From assembly GCA_024398935.1 (NCBI GenBank), contig JAKSIH010000006.1, forward strand, positions 1-64,000: 64,000 nucleotides of DNA, written 5' to 3'. Both the position numbers and the translations under genes were made by a program. This DNA is from Fibrobacter sp. GTDB taxonomy: Bacteria > Fibrobacterota > Fibrobacteria > Fibrobacterales > Fibrobacteraceae. Shown in pieces: positions 34,661 through 43,675 of the stretch. Positions within the stretch are counted from its first letter, which is position 1. Every line of letters begins with the position of its first letter. The notes under the pieces are model-generated. The model did no database searches. It was not told the origin of the DNA and saw only the letters and a list, made by a program, of their open reading frames with translations.

Positions 34661-34727
34661 GCTGTGATTGTTACGAAGACAATTATATGTTTTGCAGGGG
34701 CTCCCGAGGTCGCCTAAAAAGCGACAC

Positions 34728-34756
34728 AAAAAAACGACCCCGTCATCTACGGAGCC
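34728..34756 (-). terminator. Terminator after the macrodomain-HTH gene
   Basis: On the minus strand GGCTCCGT pairs imperfectly with ACGGGGTC and is followed by GTTTTTTT, 20 bases after the stop of the macrodomain-HTH gene. Confidence 0.65.
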
Positions 34757-34776
34757 GCAAGAAAAAGGAAGTTCTG

Positions 34777-35937
34777 CTAGGAATCGCCCAGAGGTTCTTC
34801 CCTGAAGCAGGTAAGATAGTCGTTGATGACATCGATGGGACGACTGGCGCCTTTCTTATAGAGATTGCCACGCTCTATAAAGTGCCTGATGATGACATCC
34901 CGCTTGCTGGAAGGGGAAAAGGCATGGTTTGCCCTGCTAAGCAAATCCGTAGTCTCTTCCAGATTCAGCTGAAGGCCCACTGCAAGGGCAAGCACCGTGT
35001 TCTTGCTGGGAACGTAGCCATCCTTCTTTACCTTGCTGAAAAGTTTACGGTCCAGATTTGCCGCGCGGTACACGGTGGCGGGATCCATGCCCTTCTCCGT
35101 GATATAGCCCATCATCTTGTCCTGGAAGGTATCGTCGTCCATGGCCAGGATGGCACTTGCGATTTCGTCTTCCAGCTGGAGCTTTTGCGGGGCAGGCGCC
35201 TTGGGCTTCGTCTTGACGGTAGCGTAACCTTCCAGGAACTTGGGAAGCCCGGTCTGGCTTAATTCAGGGGATTCGTCGGGAACAAAGGACTGCCTGGATT
35301 CCAGGAGCGAGCAGCGGTATTTTTCCTCCCGGGGGATCTCAACCTGGAAATCCGCCAGGGAGGCGCATTCCGCAGGAGCTTCATCCTCCATGGCACAGGC
35401 AAGACTCTCGCTCTCGGAAGGGTTCAGCAGGTCATCGACCCGAGGGCACATTTCCGCGGCAATCGCAAAGGCCTCGTCGTCATAGACCACCAGGATGATT
35501 TCAATATCCTGCTGCTCGTACAGCCTGAAAACACCGGTGGCGACTTCCAGCGCAACAGCCTTTGGAAAACGGTAGACTCCGCTGGACAGTAGCGGGAACG
35601 CCACGGACTTTGCTCCCAGCTGGAGAGCCTTCTCGACAACCGCCGCATAGCAAGTGACGAGAACCTCCTGGGATTCTTCCGGATTTTCATCGTCCCACCA
35701 GGGGCAGGAAATATGGACAATGTTTTTTGCAGGAAGATTAAACGCGGGAGTCACTCCCAGCTGGCCAATTTCCAGCGGGCCGATTTCCTGACGGGCCTCC
35801 AGGAGCTCGTCGTAGCCTGCGGCGTCATAAATGGCGGCTTCGGTACTGCCCCCGCAGATAGGCCGCGGGTTCGCGGAGTTTACGATCACATCTGCTGCAA
35901 CCCGAGTAATGTCGCTACGTATAATTCTAAAAGCCAT
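34777..35937 (-). CDS. Macrodomain protein with C-terminal HTH domain
   Basis: A 386-residue cytoplasmic protein. Residues 1-165 are a macrodomain: DITRVAADVIVNSANPRPIC, the G-S loop GGSTEAAIYDAAG and FPLLSSGVYRFP, the ADP-ribose-binding signature. After an acidic linker, residues about 265-386 are a helix-turn-helix type found fused to macrodomains in many bacteria (DKMMGYITEKGMDPATVYRA, NLDRKLFSKVKKDGYVPSK, ALAVGLQLNLEETTDLL). It probably senses or removes ADP-ribose marks. It starts two bases after the stop of the flavodoxin gene, so the two form an operon. Confidence 0.87.
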   Translation of the reverse strand: MAFRIIRSDITRVAADVIVNSANPRPICGGSTEAAIYDAAGYDELLEARQEIGPLEIGQLGVTPAFNLPAKNIVHISCPWWDDENPEESQEVLVTCYAAVVEKALQLGAKSVAFPLLSSGVYRFPKAVALEVATGVFRLYEQQDIEIILVVYDDEAFAIAAEMCPRVDDLLNPSESESLACAMEDEAPAECASLADFQVEIPREEKYRCSLLESRQSFVPDESPELSQTGLPKFLEGYATVKTKPKAPAPQKLQLEDEIASAILAMDDDTFQDKMMGYITEKGMDPATVYRAANLDRKLFSKVKKDGYVPSKNTVLALAVGLQLNLEETTDLLSRANHAFSPSSKRDVIIRHFIERGNLYKKGASRPIDVINDYLTCFREEPLGDS

Positions 35938-35939
35938 CT

Positions 35940-36590
35940 TTATGCTTCCGCCAGAGTCTGCATCCTTTTTGTGAACCCGCGCATCCGTTCCAGGTCGTTT
36001 GCATCCGGATGTCCCGCCGCCGCTGCCCAGCGCTTCTTGCAGGCTTCCAGGTCCTCGCCCCTGTGGCCAGGAACATTACCTTCAAGACGCCGCCTGATAA
36101 GCGCCGGGTTCACCGCGGCCTGGCAGCCAAAGGTACCGAGAACCATATTGTCGGGACCCAGCAGGGCACCAGCCCGTGCAAATGCAGTCACCGCGTGTTC
36201 GCTCCCCTCGTAGGCGCCATGAGTCTGGAAAAACGCAACCCGCTTCCCGGAAATCTTCGGCAGCAGGGCAGCCATCCTCTGGTCAGGGGCGCCCCGGCGT
36301 AGCCAGTAGCCCACCATAATGCAATCGTACCTGTCGAGCCTTGCGGAAATTTCGCTCAGGTCCTCTGCGGAAATCACCATGCTCCTGCGCCTAGCCTCAA
36401 TTTCCACCGACGACCTTTCGGAGGGTCCGCCCATATCCGACAGGTCCCCATCCATTTCGGAACTGCCCGGCAAAAATCCCAGAAGGTCATTTACGTTCAG
36501 GAGGTCCGCTTCCAGGGTTTCAGCGGCGACCTGCGCAAGCTTACGGGTATTTCCCGTAACCGAAGAATATAACACACACCATTTTACCAT
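35940..36590 (-). CDS. Flavodoxin-family protein
   Basis: A 216-residue protein with the flavodoxin FMN-phosphate loop at the N-terminus (VLYSSVTGNTRKLA) and the flavodoxin fold, with YDCIMVGYWLRRGAPD in the middle. An insert of about 40 residues with Ser and Asp after strand 2 is unusual. A redox-transfer role is inferred from the family; the partner is unknown. It is the first gene of a two-gene unit with the macrodomain-HTH protein. Confidence 0.83.
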   Translation of the reverse strand: MVKWCVLYSSVTGNTRKLAQVAAETLEADLLNVNDLLGFLPGSSEMDGDLSDMGGPSERSSVEIEARRRSMVISAEDLSEISARLDRYDCIMVGYWLRRGAPDQRMAALLPKISGKRVAFFQTHGAYEGSEHAVTAFARAGALLGPDNMVLGTFGCQAAVNPALIRRRLEGNVPGHRGEDLEACKKRWAAAAGHPDANDLERMRGFTKRMQTLAEA

Positions 36591-36696
36591 AAATGAAATT
36601 GTAGAAATATCCTTTTCAGAACGAATTCCAATTTTTAAATTTTCACAAAAAACTTATTCCAAGTGATACTACGCACAAATTCCCCCGCTGAAAAAC

Positions 36697-37647
36697 ATGG
36701 AACCTAGGAAAACTTCCAGCAACATCGTCGCTCACCTCTGTATGTACCTTGCGGCCACCAGCTGGGGCCTCATGGCCCCTATCGGCAAGGACGCCATGAT
36801 GCACGGCATTACGGGGCTGGACATGGTGTTCTTCCGGGTGGCAGGCGCCGCTGTCAGTTTCTGGATCGCCTCCCTTTTTATGCAATTCTTCAACCGCGCT
36901 GGAATTCAAAAAAAGGACGCTCAAGGCCAGAGCCAAAAGCCTCCCAGGAAAGACATCCTGAAATTTGCCGCCGCGGGATTTTTCGCCATCGTCTGTAACC
37001 AGTGCTGCTTTACCGTGGGGCTTTCCATCACGTCCCCCATCAACGCTTCCATCGTGGCAACGAGCCTCCCCATCTTCGCGCTGATTTCGTCGGCCATTTT
37101 CCTTCGGGAGAAGGTCACCCTCCAGAAAATTCTTGGCATCGGGCTCGGGCTTTCCGGCGCCCTCATGCTGGTGCTAGGCAGCGCCTCCGCCAACAACGCC
37201 AAGGCGGGAAACATCGTGGGGGATCTCATGTGCATGGCTTCCCAGTGCAGCTTCGCCATCTACCTGGGCCTCTTCAAGAATCTCATTGGCAAGTACCATG
37301 TGGTGACCTGCATGAAGTGGATGTTCACCTTCTCCACCCTCATGGTGGCACCCTTCACCTTAGGCGGCGTGGCTTCCATTCCCTTTGCAGAAATCGCGCC
37401 TGTCACCTGGGCCGAAACCGGCTTCGTAGTTTTTGGCGGCACCTTCGTCGCCTACCTGCTCATGGCAAGGGCACAGAAGGCGTTGCGCCCCACGGTGGTG
37501 GCCATGTACAACTATGTGCAGCCCATGACCTCCGTGGTGGTATCCGTCATCGCGGGGCTTGCCATTTTCGGCATTACCCACGGGCTCGCCATCCTCCTGA
37601 TTGTTGCGGGCGTCTATACCGTCAACTCCGCAAAGGCGAAAAAATAA
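36697..37647 (+). CDS. EamA/DMT-family transporter
   Basis: A 316-residue inner-membrane protein with ten hydrophobic segments arranged as two EamA repeats (first from about 13, second from about 165 with GDLMCMASQCSFAIYLGLFK). The drug/metabolite transporter superfamily exports amino acids, nucleotide precursors or other metabolites; the substrate cannot be read from the sequence. No clear Shine-Dalgarno. Confidence 0.88.
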   Translation: MEPRKTSSNIVAHLCMYLAATSWGLMAPIGKDAMMHGITGLDMVFFRVAGAAVSFWIASLFMQFFNRAGIQKKDAQGQSQKPPRKDILKFAAAGFFAIVCNQCCFTVGLSITSPINASIVATSLPIFALISSAIFLREKVTLQKILGIGLGLSGALMLVLGSASANNAKAGNIVGDLMCMASQCSFAIYLGLFKNLIGKYHVVTCMKWMFTFSTLMVAPFTLGGVASIPFAEIAPVTWAETGFVVFGGTFVAYLLMARAQKALRPTVVAMYNYVQPMTSVVVSVIAGLAIFGITHGLAILLIVAGVYTVNSAKAKK

Positions 37648-37727
37648 CGGCCCTATTTTTATCATCGCGGGAATATTTCTGCTGAAAACCCTTTTGCAGC
37701 TGGTTCCAAATTTTTAACTTTACCGCC

Positions 37728-38474
37728 ATGGAAAACGAACAGCTGGAACAGAGAATCGCCCTCTTTATCGACTGCGACAACGCAAGCGTCAAGGCCATCT
37801 ACGGCATCATGGAAGAACTGGCCAAGTATGGCGAAACGGGCATCCGCCGGGCCTACGGCAACTGGAAGGAAAAGAACCCCTGGGAGGAAGTCCTTCACGA
37901 CTACGCCATCCAGCCGTTCCAGCAGTTCCCCTACACCAAGGGGAAGAACGCCACCGACATGGCCATGGCAATCGACGTGATGGACACTCTCTATTCCGAG
38001 GACATCGACATCTTCGCCATTGTCAGCAGCGATTCCGACTTTACGCCTCTTGCCATGAAGCTTCGCGCAAAGTCCAAGATGGTCATCGGATTTGGCGAGG
38101 AAAAGACCCCCAGCCCCTTCATTCACTCCTGCAATCTTTTTGTCTTTACGGACAAGCTGGGCGAAATGGCCGAAATGGACGGCATGCCGGAAGTCGCGGA
38201 ACCCAAGGACGAGAAAAAGGACAAGAAGAAACTCCGCAGCGACACGAAGCTCATGAATGCCATCCGTCAGGCTATTGCCGAATCCAAGGACGATGACGAC
38301 TGGGCACTGGCCGCAAAGGTCTCCCAGCAGATCAGCCGCCGTACTTCCATGTCCCCCAAGAACTTCGGCTATTCCACCTGGCCAAAGCTCATTCATGCTA
38401 CCGAATCCTTCGAGGAACGGAAGAACTCCAAGGGCCACCAGGAATTCAAGCTGAAAGTAAAATCCAGTAAGTAA
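37728..38474 (+). CDS. NYN-domain ribonuclease-like protein with C-terminal LOTUS/OST-HTH domain
   Basis: A 248-residue protein. Residues 8-150 are a NYN (PIN-like) domain with acidic residues in the right places: Asp15 and Asp17 (FIDCDNA), Asp77 (ATDMAM), Asp102 and Asp104 (SSDSDF). Residues about 173-245 are a LOTUS/OST-HTH-type winged helix that binds RNA in other proteins. The pair suggests RNA cleavage or processing. The gene ends exactly where the frameshifted outer-membrane gene ends on the other strand. Confidence 0.85.
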   Translation: MENEQLEQRIALFIDCDNASVKAIYGIMEELAKYGETGIRRAYGNWKEKNPWEEVLHDYAIQPFQQFPYTKGKNATDMAMAIDVMDTLYSEDIDIFAIVSSDSDFTPLAMKLRAKSKMVIGFGEEKTPSPFIHSCNLFVFTDKLGEMAEMDGMPEVAEPKDEKKDKKKLRSDTKLMNAIRQAIAESKDDDDWALAAKVSQQISRRTSMSPKNFGYSTWPKLIHATESFEERKNSKGHQEFKLKVKSSK

Positions 38475-39165
38475 CTATCTTCTGGAAACTTTCAGGCCCG
38501 CGCTTAAGGTGTAGGCGTTTTCATCGAACTCTCCCCCAGTGGAGCCTCCAAGCATAAAGGAGGTACCTACGCCCAGAAGCCAGTGGTTGGTCACGTACCA
38601 TTCCTTTCCGGCTTCCAACTTAATGCCTAAACCACTCATGCTGATGCGGGAACTGAAATAATCGTCATCCCCCCATCTTCAGCGAGGACGCGCCTATAGA
38701 CACTCCGATAAAGGAGCCTCTCCAAAAAGAAGTGGAATCGAAATCGGGATAAACCGTAATACCCACAGAGACGAAGGCATAAGTCAAATCCACTTGTCCC
38801 TCCTTGTCCGTCTTATACCCATTGGAACGTTTTTTTACACGATGCCTATCCGCATCAATGAACGCCAAATCCACACCTACGTGAAAAGCCACGTTACTGG
38901 TGGTCATGCCGCCCACCTTAAAACCTCCACCAAAACCGCAGCCATCGGCATCGTCCGTAATATCATCATGATTCCAGTCCGAATAATCCGGATCCGAAGA
39001 GGCGCTATATCCAAGACACCTAAAATCGGCACTAAAATCAAGAAATAAATTTAAGTCCGGATACTGTCTCACTTGAGTCTTGGAAGAATCCTGGACTAAA
39101 GTGCTATCTGCATCCGCAAATGCAAAAGCCGCAAGGGCTAGCAGAACTATCAAAAATCTTTTCAT
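38475..39165 (-). pseudogene. Outer-membrane barrel protein broken by a frameshift in a G6 tract
   Basis: The reading frame from 39165 (AAGGAGG before the ATG; signal peptide MKRFLIVLLALAAFAFA) stops at 38665 after 166 residues, right after a run of six G (C at 38669-38674). Shifting by one base at that run restores a frame that continues GDDDYFSSRISMSGLGIKL and NHWLLGVGTSFMLGGS to a stop at 38475, giving about 229 residues with the aromatic-Gly pattern of a barrel. It may be a pseudogene, a phase-variable gene or a sequencing error in the homopolymer. Confidence 0.7.
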
Positions 39166-39225
39166 ATTTCCTCCTTATAAAATAATGTAGTAATAAACGG
39201 ACGCAGAAACTTTCCGCCAGTAAAC

Positions 39226-39258
39226 AAAAAAAATCTGCCGACTTCCCGACAGATTTTT
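39226..39258 (-). terminator. Terminator after tmk
   Basis: On the minus strand AAAATCTGTC pairs with GGCAGATTTT (one G-T), flanked by A and T runs, 23 bases after the tmk stop; the symmetric shape also suits the opposite direction. Confidence 0.75.
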
Positions 39259-39282
39259 AAACATTTGGATTGAATCGCTAAA

Positions 39283-39915
39283 CTAAGCCAGCTTGGTCTT
39301 TACCAGCTTGATGAGATCCGCGAAGACTTCATCCGGAGTACGTTCGCCGTTAATGGCGGAAACGCAGTCACTGTAATCGCGGGCCGCAGCCAGATAGCCT
39401 TCACGAACCTTCTCAAAAAATTCAGCCTTCTCGCTTTCCAGACGGTCCGGAGCCTCCCCGCGCCTGGAGGTGCGCTCACGGCTGCATTCCACGCTGATGT
39501 CGATAACCACCGTCAGTTCCGGGAAACAGTCACCGCAGGTCAGTTCCGTAAGGCGCTGCACCTTGTCGGCACCAAGACCGCGGGCGTATCCCTGGTAGGC
39601 AAAGGTACTCCAGGCAAAGCGATCCGCGATCACCACCTTTCCTTCTTCAAGAGCGGGGCGGATGATTTCGTGAATCACCTGGGCGCGTGCTGCATTATAC
39701 AGCAACAGCTCGGTGTCGTCCCCCATGATTCCCTTGAAGGATGGATCCAGCAATAGCTCGCGGATGCGTTCGGAAATCTTCGCGCCACCGGGTTCACGCA
39801 GGCGCACCACCTGGTAGCCTTCGGATTCAAGCGCGGACACCAGCATGTCGATCTGCGTCGACTTGCCGGAACCGTCAATACCTTCCAATGAAAAGAAACG
39901 CCTTGCAGTCTTCAT
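39283..39915 (-). CDS. tmk: Thymidylate kinase
   Basis: Tmk phosphorylates dTMP to dTDP. The 210-residue protein has the P-loop EGIDGSGKST (11-20), LREPGG and the DR-F motif VVIADRFAWST; the lid has TSRRGEAPDR. I chose the ATG at 39915; the frame is open 16 codons further, but those residues (SERSERP) are the translation of an intergenic repeat of family B. It lies downstream of secA on the same strand. Confidence 0.95.
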   Translation of the reverse strand: MKTARRFFSLEGIDGSGKSTQIDMLVSALESEGYQVVRLREPGGAKISERIRELLLDPSFKGIMGDDTELLLYNAARAQVIHEIIRPALEEGKVVIADRFAWSTFAYQGYARGLGADKVQRLTELTCGDCFPELTVVIDISVECSRERTSRRGEAPDRLESEKAEFFEKVREGYLAAARDYSDCVSAINGERTPDEVFADLIKLVKTKLA

Positions 39916-40040
39916 AAGAGGTCGCTCACTTCGTTCGCTTTGAGCTATGAGGTCGCTGCGCATTGAGGTGTGAGGAATTCCTCAAAGGCCGAAGGCCGGC
40001 CTCATACCTCAGAGCACCGTAGGTGCGACCTCAAACCTCA
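39916..40040. repeat. Dispersed repeat, family B, inverted pair between secA and tmk
   Basis: The modules GAGGTCGCT...TTGAGGTGTGAGG (left) and CCTCATACCTC...GCGACCTC (right) stand in opposite orientation around AAAGGCCGAAGGCCGGCC, so the whole 125 bases can fold into a long hairpin. It fills the space between secA and tmk. Confidence 0.65.
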
Positions 40041-42989
40041 TTAATCTTCAGAATCGCCTTCGCCCTTGCCGTGGCACTTCTTGTACTTGAGGCCGGAACC
40101 GCACCAGCAAAGGTCATTGCGACCGATCTTGGGAGCGGACTGGGCGGCACGCTTTGCAGCAAGAACGCGAGGATCCGTATAGGTGCGGCGAACCGTAGGA
40201 CGACCGCCTTCGGCAGCACCTGCAGGAGCTTCCGTAGCCTGCTGCTGTGCCTGCTGTTCTTCGCTAATTGCGTTGGATTCAGAAGATGCAGCCTGACCGG
40301 CGAGACCGGCGGCCTTTGCGCCTTCGGCACCATTGTTTTCAGCAGCTTGATTATCTGCGTTGCCCATCGCTTCGCGAGCAGCCTTTTCAGCAGCAATTTC
40401 TTCGTCCGTCTTCAGGCGGATCATATCCGGGGAAACGGTCTGGCCGTTGGGCAGGGTAATGCGGATGTTCAGGATACGCAGGCTGGTAAGAGTTGCAATC
40501 TTTTCCAGGCAGCTTTCGAACATGCTAAAGCCTTCGTTCTTATAGACCATCAGGGGATCCTTCTGGGCGTAACCGTGGAAGCGGATGGCGTCCTTCAGCT
40601 GGTCCATGGCATAGAGATGTTCCTTCCATACCTGGTCGATGGTCATGAGGAGGAAGCGGCGTTCAATCTGCTTGAAGTCTTCTTCCGGGATAATCTTGGT
40701 CAGCTTGTCGTAGCGAGCCTTGCACAGGTCGATGATTTCCTGAAGGATCACTTCAGGAGTCTTGGTCATAGCCTCTTCAAGAGTCAGCTTGTAATTCAGG
40801 GCCATGGAACGTTCCAGATCCGTGCCCAGTTCCTCCAGCTTCCATTCTTCCGGATAGCTCTTGGCGGCAATGTACTGGGAAACCTTGATATCGCAGGCAT
40901 CCTCGATACGGTTCAGGATTTCCTCGCGGACATCCTCACCATTCAGGATACGGCGACGCAGGCCGTAGATCACCTTACGCTGTTCGTTCATCACGTTATC
41001 GTAATCCAGCAGGTGCTTACGGATGTCGAAGCTCTGGCCTTCCACGCGGCGCTGTGCGCTACGGATGGAACGGCTGACGATGGGATGGGTAATCACCTCG
41101 TCGTCCTTCACGCCGAAACGGGTCATCAGGTTCTTCACGTTAGCGCCACCAAAGATACGCATCAGGTTGTCATCCAGGGACAGGAAGTACTGGCTGGAAC
41201 CCGGGTCACCCTGACGGCCGGAACGACCGCGGAGCTGGTTGTCGATACGGCGGGATTCATGACGTTCGGTACCCAGCACATGGAGACCGCCCAGTTCGGT
41301 TACCCCTTCGCCAAGGGCAATGTCGGTACCACGACCGGCCATGTTGGTCGCGATGGTCACCTTGCCCTTGTGACCGGCATACTGGATGATTTCAGCTTCA
41401 CGGCCATGGTTCTTTGCGTTCAGCACTTCATGAGGAATACCCGCCTGTTCGAGAAGGACATGGAGATGCTCGGACTTTTCAATGGAGGCGGTACCCACCA
41501 GCAAGGGCTGTCCCTTGGCATGGCGTTCCCTAATCTCTTCAACGATTGCGCTCCACTTGGCGTCCTCGGTCTTGTACACCAGGTCCTGTTCATCCTTACG
41601 GATACAGGGACGGTTGGTGGGAATCACCCAGGTGTTCATGTTGTAGATCTTGATAAATTCCGTAGCTTCCGTTTCGGCGGTACCGGTCATACCGGACAGC
41701 TTCTTGTACATGCGGAAGTAGTTCTGGAAGGTAATGGTGGCAAGAGTCTGGTTCTCGCGACGGATCTGCACGTTCTCCTTGGCTTCGATAGCCTGGTGCA
41801 TGCCGTTGCTGTAACGGCGGCCTTCCATGAGACGGCCAGTGTTTTCGTCCACGATAATGACCTCGCCATCGCGCACGATGTAGTCCACGTCGCGGGTGTA
41901 GATATGCCATGCCTTCAGGGCCTGGTCAATGAAATGAACCCAGTCCGCATGCTCGCCGTACAGGTTGGTCACCTGAAGAATGCTTTCGATGTGGGCGACA
42001 CCCTTGGAAGTGAGCTGGATGACCTTGTCCTTCTCATCTACGCCGAAGTCCTTGTTCTTCACAAGCTTCTTCGCGATCTCGTTTGCCTTGGCATACTTGT
42101 CGGTGGCGTCCTCGGCAGGACCGGAAATAATAAGCGGGGTACGGGCTTCGTCGATCAGGATGGAGTCCACTTCGTCAACGATACAGAAATTCAGTTCGCG
42201 CTGCACCAGCTGATTGGGCTCGATCGCCATGTTGTCACGGAGGTAGTCGAAACCGAATTCGTTGTTGGTACCATAAGTCACGTCGGAGTTGTAACTTTCG
42301 CGGCGCTGTTCCGGATTGAGGCCATTCACGATAAGGCCAACGGTGAGACCCAGGAACTTATAGACCATGCCCATCTGCTTGGCATCACGGCCGGCCAGGT
42401 AGTCGTTCACGGTCACCACGTGGACACCCTTTCCGGAAAGGGCATTCAGGTAAACGGGAAGGGCCGCAGCAAGTGTCTTACCTTCACCGGTTGCCATTTC
42501 GGAAATGGCACCTTCGTGAAGAACAAGGCCACCGATCATCTGCACGTCGAAAGGCATCATGCGGAAAGGCTTCACGGAGTCGGGATACAGCTCGCGGACC
42601 TTGGCATAGACGGAAGCCGGCAGGTAGACTTCCCATTCGTTCTTTCCGGCGGCAAGTTCTGCCTTTGCCGCATCCGTATACTGCTGCAGGTCACCCAGCT
42701 TGCTGAAATCGAAATTGTTTTCAGGCTTGAAGATATTGAAAATACCCAGACGGCGGTCGCAAGCTTCCTTACAGACGGCGAATGCCTCCACCTTGATATC
42801 GTCCAGAGTGGCACCGTTCTTCAGCTTCTCGCGGAGTTCGGCGCTCTTTGCAGCAAGAGCCACGTCATCCAAGGCTTCCAGACTTTCGCGGGTTTTGTTA
42901 ATCTGTGCGATGACGGGACGCAGCTGCTTCACCTTGCGTTCATGGGGTGTACCGAAAACCTTGTGCAAGACGGTATCAATAATGCTCAT
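40041..42989 (-). CDS. secA: Preprotein translocase ATPase SecA
   Basis: SecA drives Sec-dependent export. The 982-residue protein has the Walker A motif MATGEGKTLAAALP, the DEAD-box-like VDEVDSILIDEARTPL, RGTDI in the second motor domain (NMAGRGTDIALGEGV) and QLRGRSGRQGDPGSS. The C-terminus ends in the zinc-binding SEC-C motif CWCGSGLKYKKCHG, which binds SecB and phospholipid. An Ala/Glu-rich linker of about 70 residues precedes it. Confidence 0.98.
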   Translation of the reverse strand: MSIIDTVLHKVFGTPHERKVKQLRPVIAQINKTRESLEALDDVALAAKSAELREKLKNGATLDDIKVEAFAVCKEACDRRLGIFNIFKPENNFDFSKLGDLQQYTDAAKAELAAGKNEWEVYLPASVYAKVRELYPDSVKPFRMMPFDVQMIGGLVLHEGAISEMATGEGKTLAAALPVYLNALSGKGVHVVTVNDYLAGRDAKQMGMVYKFLGLTVGLIVNGLNPEQRRESYNSDVTYGTNNEFGFDYLRDNMAIEPNQLVQRELNFCIVDEVDSILIDEARTPLIISGPAEDATDKYAKANEIAKKLVKNKDFGVDEKDKVIQLTSKGVAHIESILQVTNLYGEHADWVHFIDQALKAWHIYTRDVDYIVRDGEVIIVDENTGRLMEGRRYSNGMHQAIEAKENVQIRRENQTLATITFQNYFRMYKKLSGMTGTAETEATEFIKIYNMNTWVIPTNRPCIRKDEQDLVYKTEDAKWSAIVEEIRERHAKGQPLLVGTASIEKSEHLHVLLEQAGIPHEVLNAKNHGREAEIIQYAGHKGKVTIATNMAGRGTDIALGEGVTELGGLHVLGTERHESRRIDNQLRGRSGRQGDPGSSQYFLSLDDNLMRIFGGANVKNLMTRFGVKDDEVITHPIVSRSIRSAQRRVEGQSFDIRKHLLDYDNVMNEQRKVIYGLRRRILNGEDVREEILNRIEDACDIKVSQYIAAKSYPEEWKLEELGTDLERSMALNYKLTLEEAMTKTPEVILQEIIDLCKARYDKLTKIIPEEDFKQIERRFLLMTIDQVWKEHLYAMDQLKDAIRFHGYAQKDPLMVYKNEGFSMFESCLEKIATLTSLRILNIRITLPNGQTVSPDMIRLKTDEEIAAEKAAREAMGNADNQAAENNGAEGAKAAGLAGQAASSESNAISEEQQAQQQATEAPAGAAEGGRPTVRRTYTDPRVLAAKRAAQSAPKIGRNDLCWCGSGLKYKKCHGKGEGDSED

Positions 42990-43146
42990 TTTGTTTCCTT
43001 TTTACGGCCGAAGGCTACGCCCGCGGTCTCTGTTAAATTTTTACGCGGATAATTTAGCAAATCACATGCCAAGCCGGTTTTGTAGCAAAGTGAAACAGGC
43101 GCAATAAATAATACATCGCGGGCAAGGACTTCCGCAAACCAGGGAA

Positions 43147-43176
43147 TTGACACTTTCGCCACCACGGAACGATAAA
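43147..43176 (+). promoter_or_regulatory. Candidate promoter of the 43205 gene
   Basis: TTGACA (43147-43152), 18 bases, GATAAA (43171-43176), 28 bases before the start of the hypothetical gene. Confidence 0.5.
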
Positions 43177-43204
43177 ACAGGAAACACCGGGAGAGGAAAC
43201 CCAT

Positions 43205-43675
43205 ATGCAAGAATACAGCTTCTTTTTCGACGAGGAAATCCTAAGGGGCTTTTCAGCCCTGAGACTTGTGGAATGGTTCAGGATGTACCGCAATGTAAGA
43301 CTGCAAATGATGGAAATCGTTTCCGCCGACATAGACAGCGGCGAGGCGGCAAAGGCTAATTTCACAGCGGGACCAGGCTTTCCCAGCTACCCCGACAGCG
43401 TCCTGCAGGGTGTTACCGGAATCCGCCTCGAGAGAAACAGGCTCAACGTCACCCTATGCGACCAGGACCTGCTAAAAGCCACAAGGCAACTCTGCAAGAT
43501 CATGCAGGAGGCAAACTTTCACCACCGCTGTGTCATCAGGGGCCACGGACACAACGGGGACTGCACCTACGCCGTCCATTACAAAGGCGCCACCTGCAAC
43601 CGCGACAACGCCGAAAACCACCAGATTACAATTAAATTTTCGGACTCGCCGAAACCCATGGTAATAAAAATCTAG
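43205..43675 (+). CDS. Hypothetical protein, 156 residues
   Basis: No family recognised. The frame has a good start with GAGAGGA ahead of the ATG. The sequence is without signal peptide or membrane helix, starts with aromatic and acidic residues (SFFFDEEILRGF) and has five Cys and several His in its second half (CKIM, HHRCVIRGHGHNGDC, ATCNRDNAENH), which could bind metal. It converges with the DUF4421 gene, overlapping by four bases. Confidence 0.6.
   Translation: MQEYSFFFDEEILRGFSALRLVEWFRMYRNVRLQMMEIVSADIDSGEAAKANFTAGPGFPSYPDSVLQGVTGIRLERNRLNVTLCDQDLLKATRQLCKIMQEANFHHRCVIRGHGHNGDCTYAVHYKGATCNRDNAENHQITIKFSDSPKPMVIKI

Noticed and set aside
40023-43052. Open frame of more than 1000 codons on the plus strand opposite secA
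   Set aside because: It is the antisense shadow of a very well conserved SecA; its translation has no domain and low complexity typical of reverse-strand reading of this codon usage.
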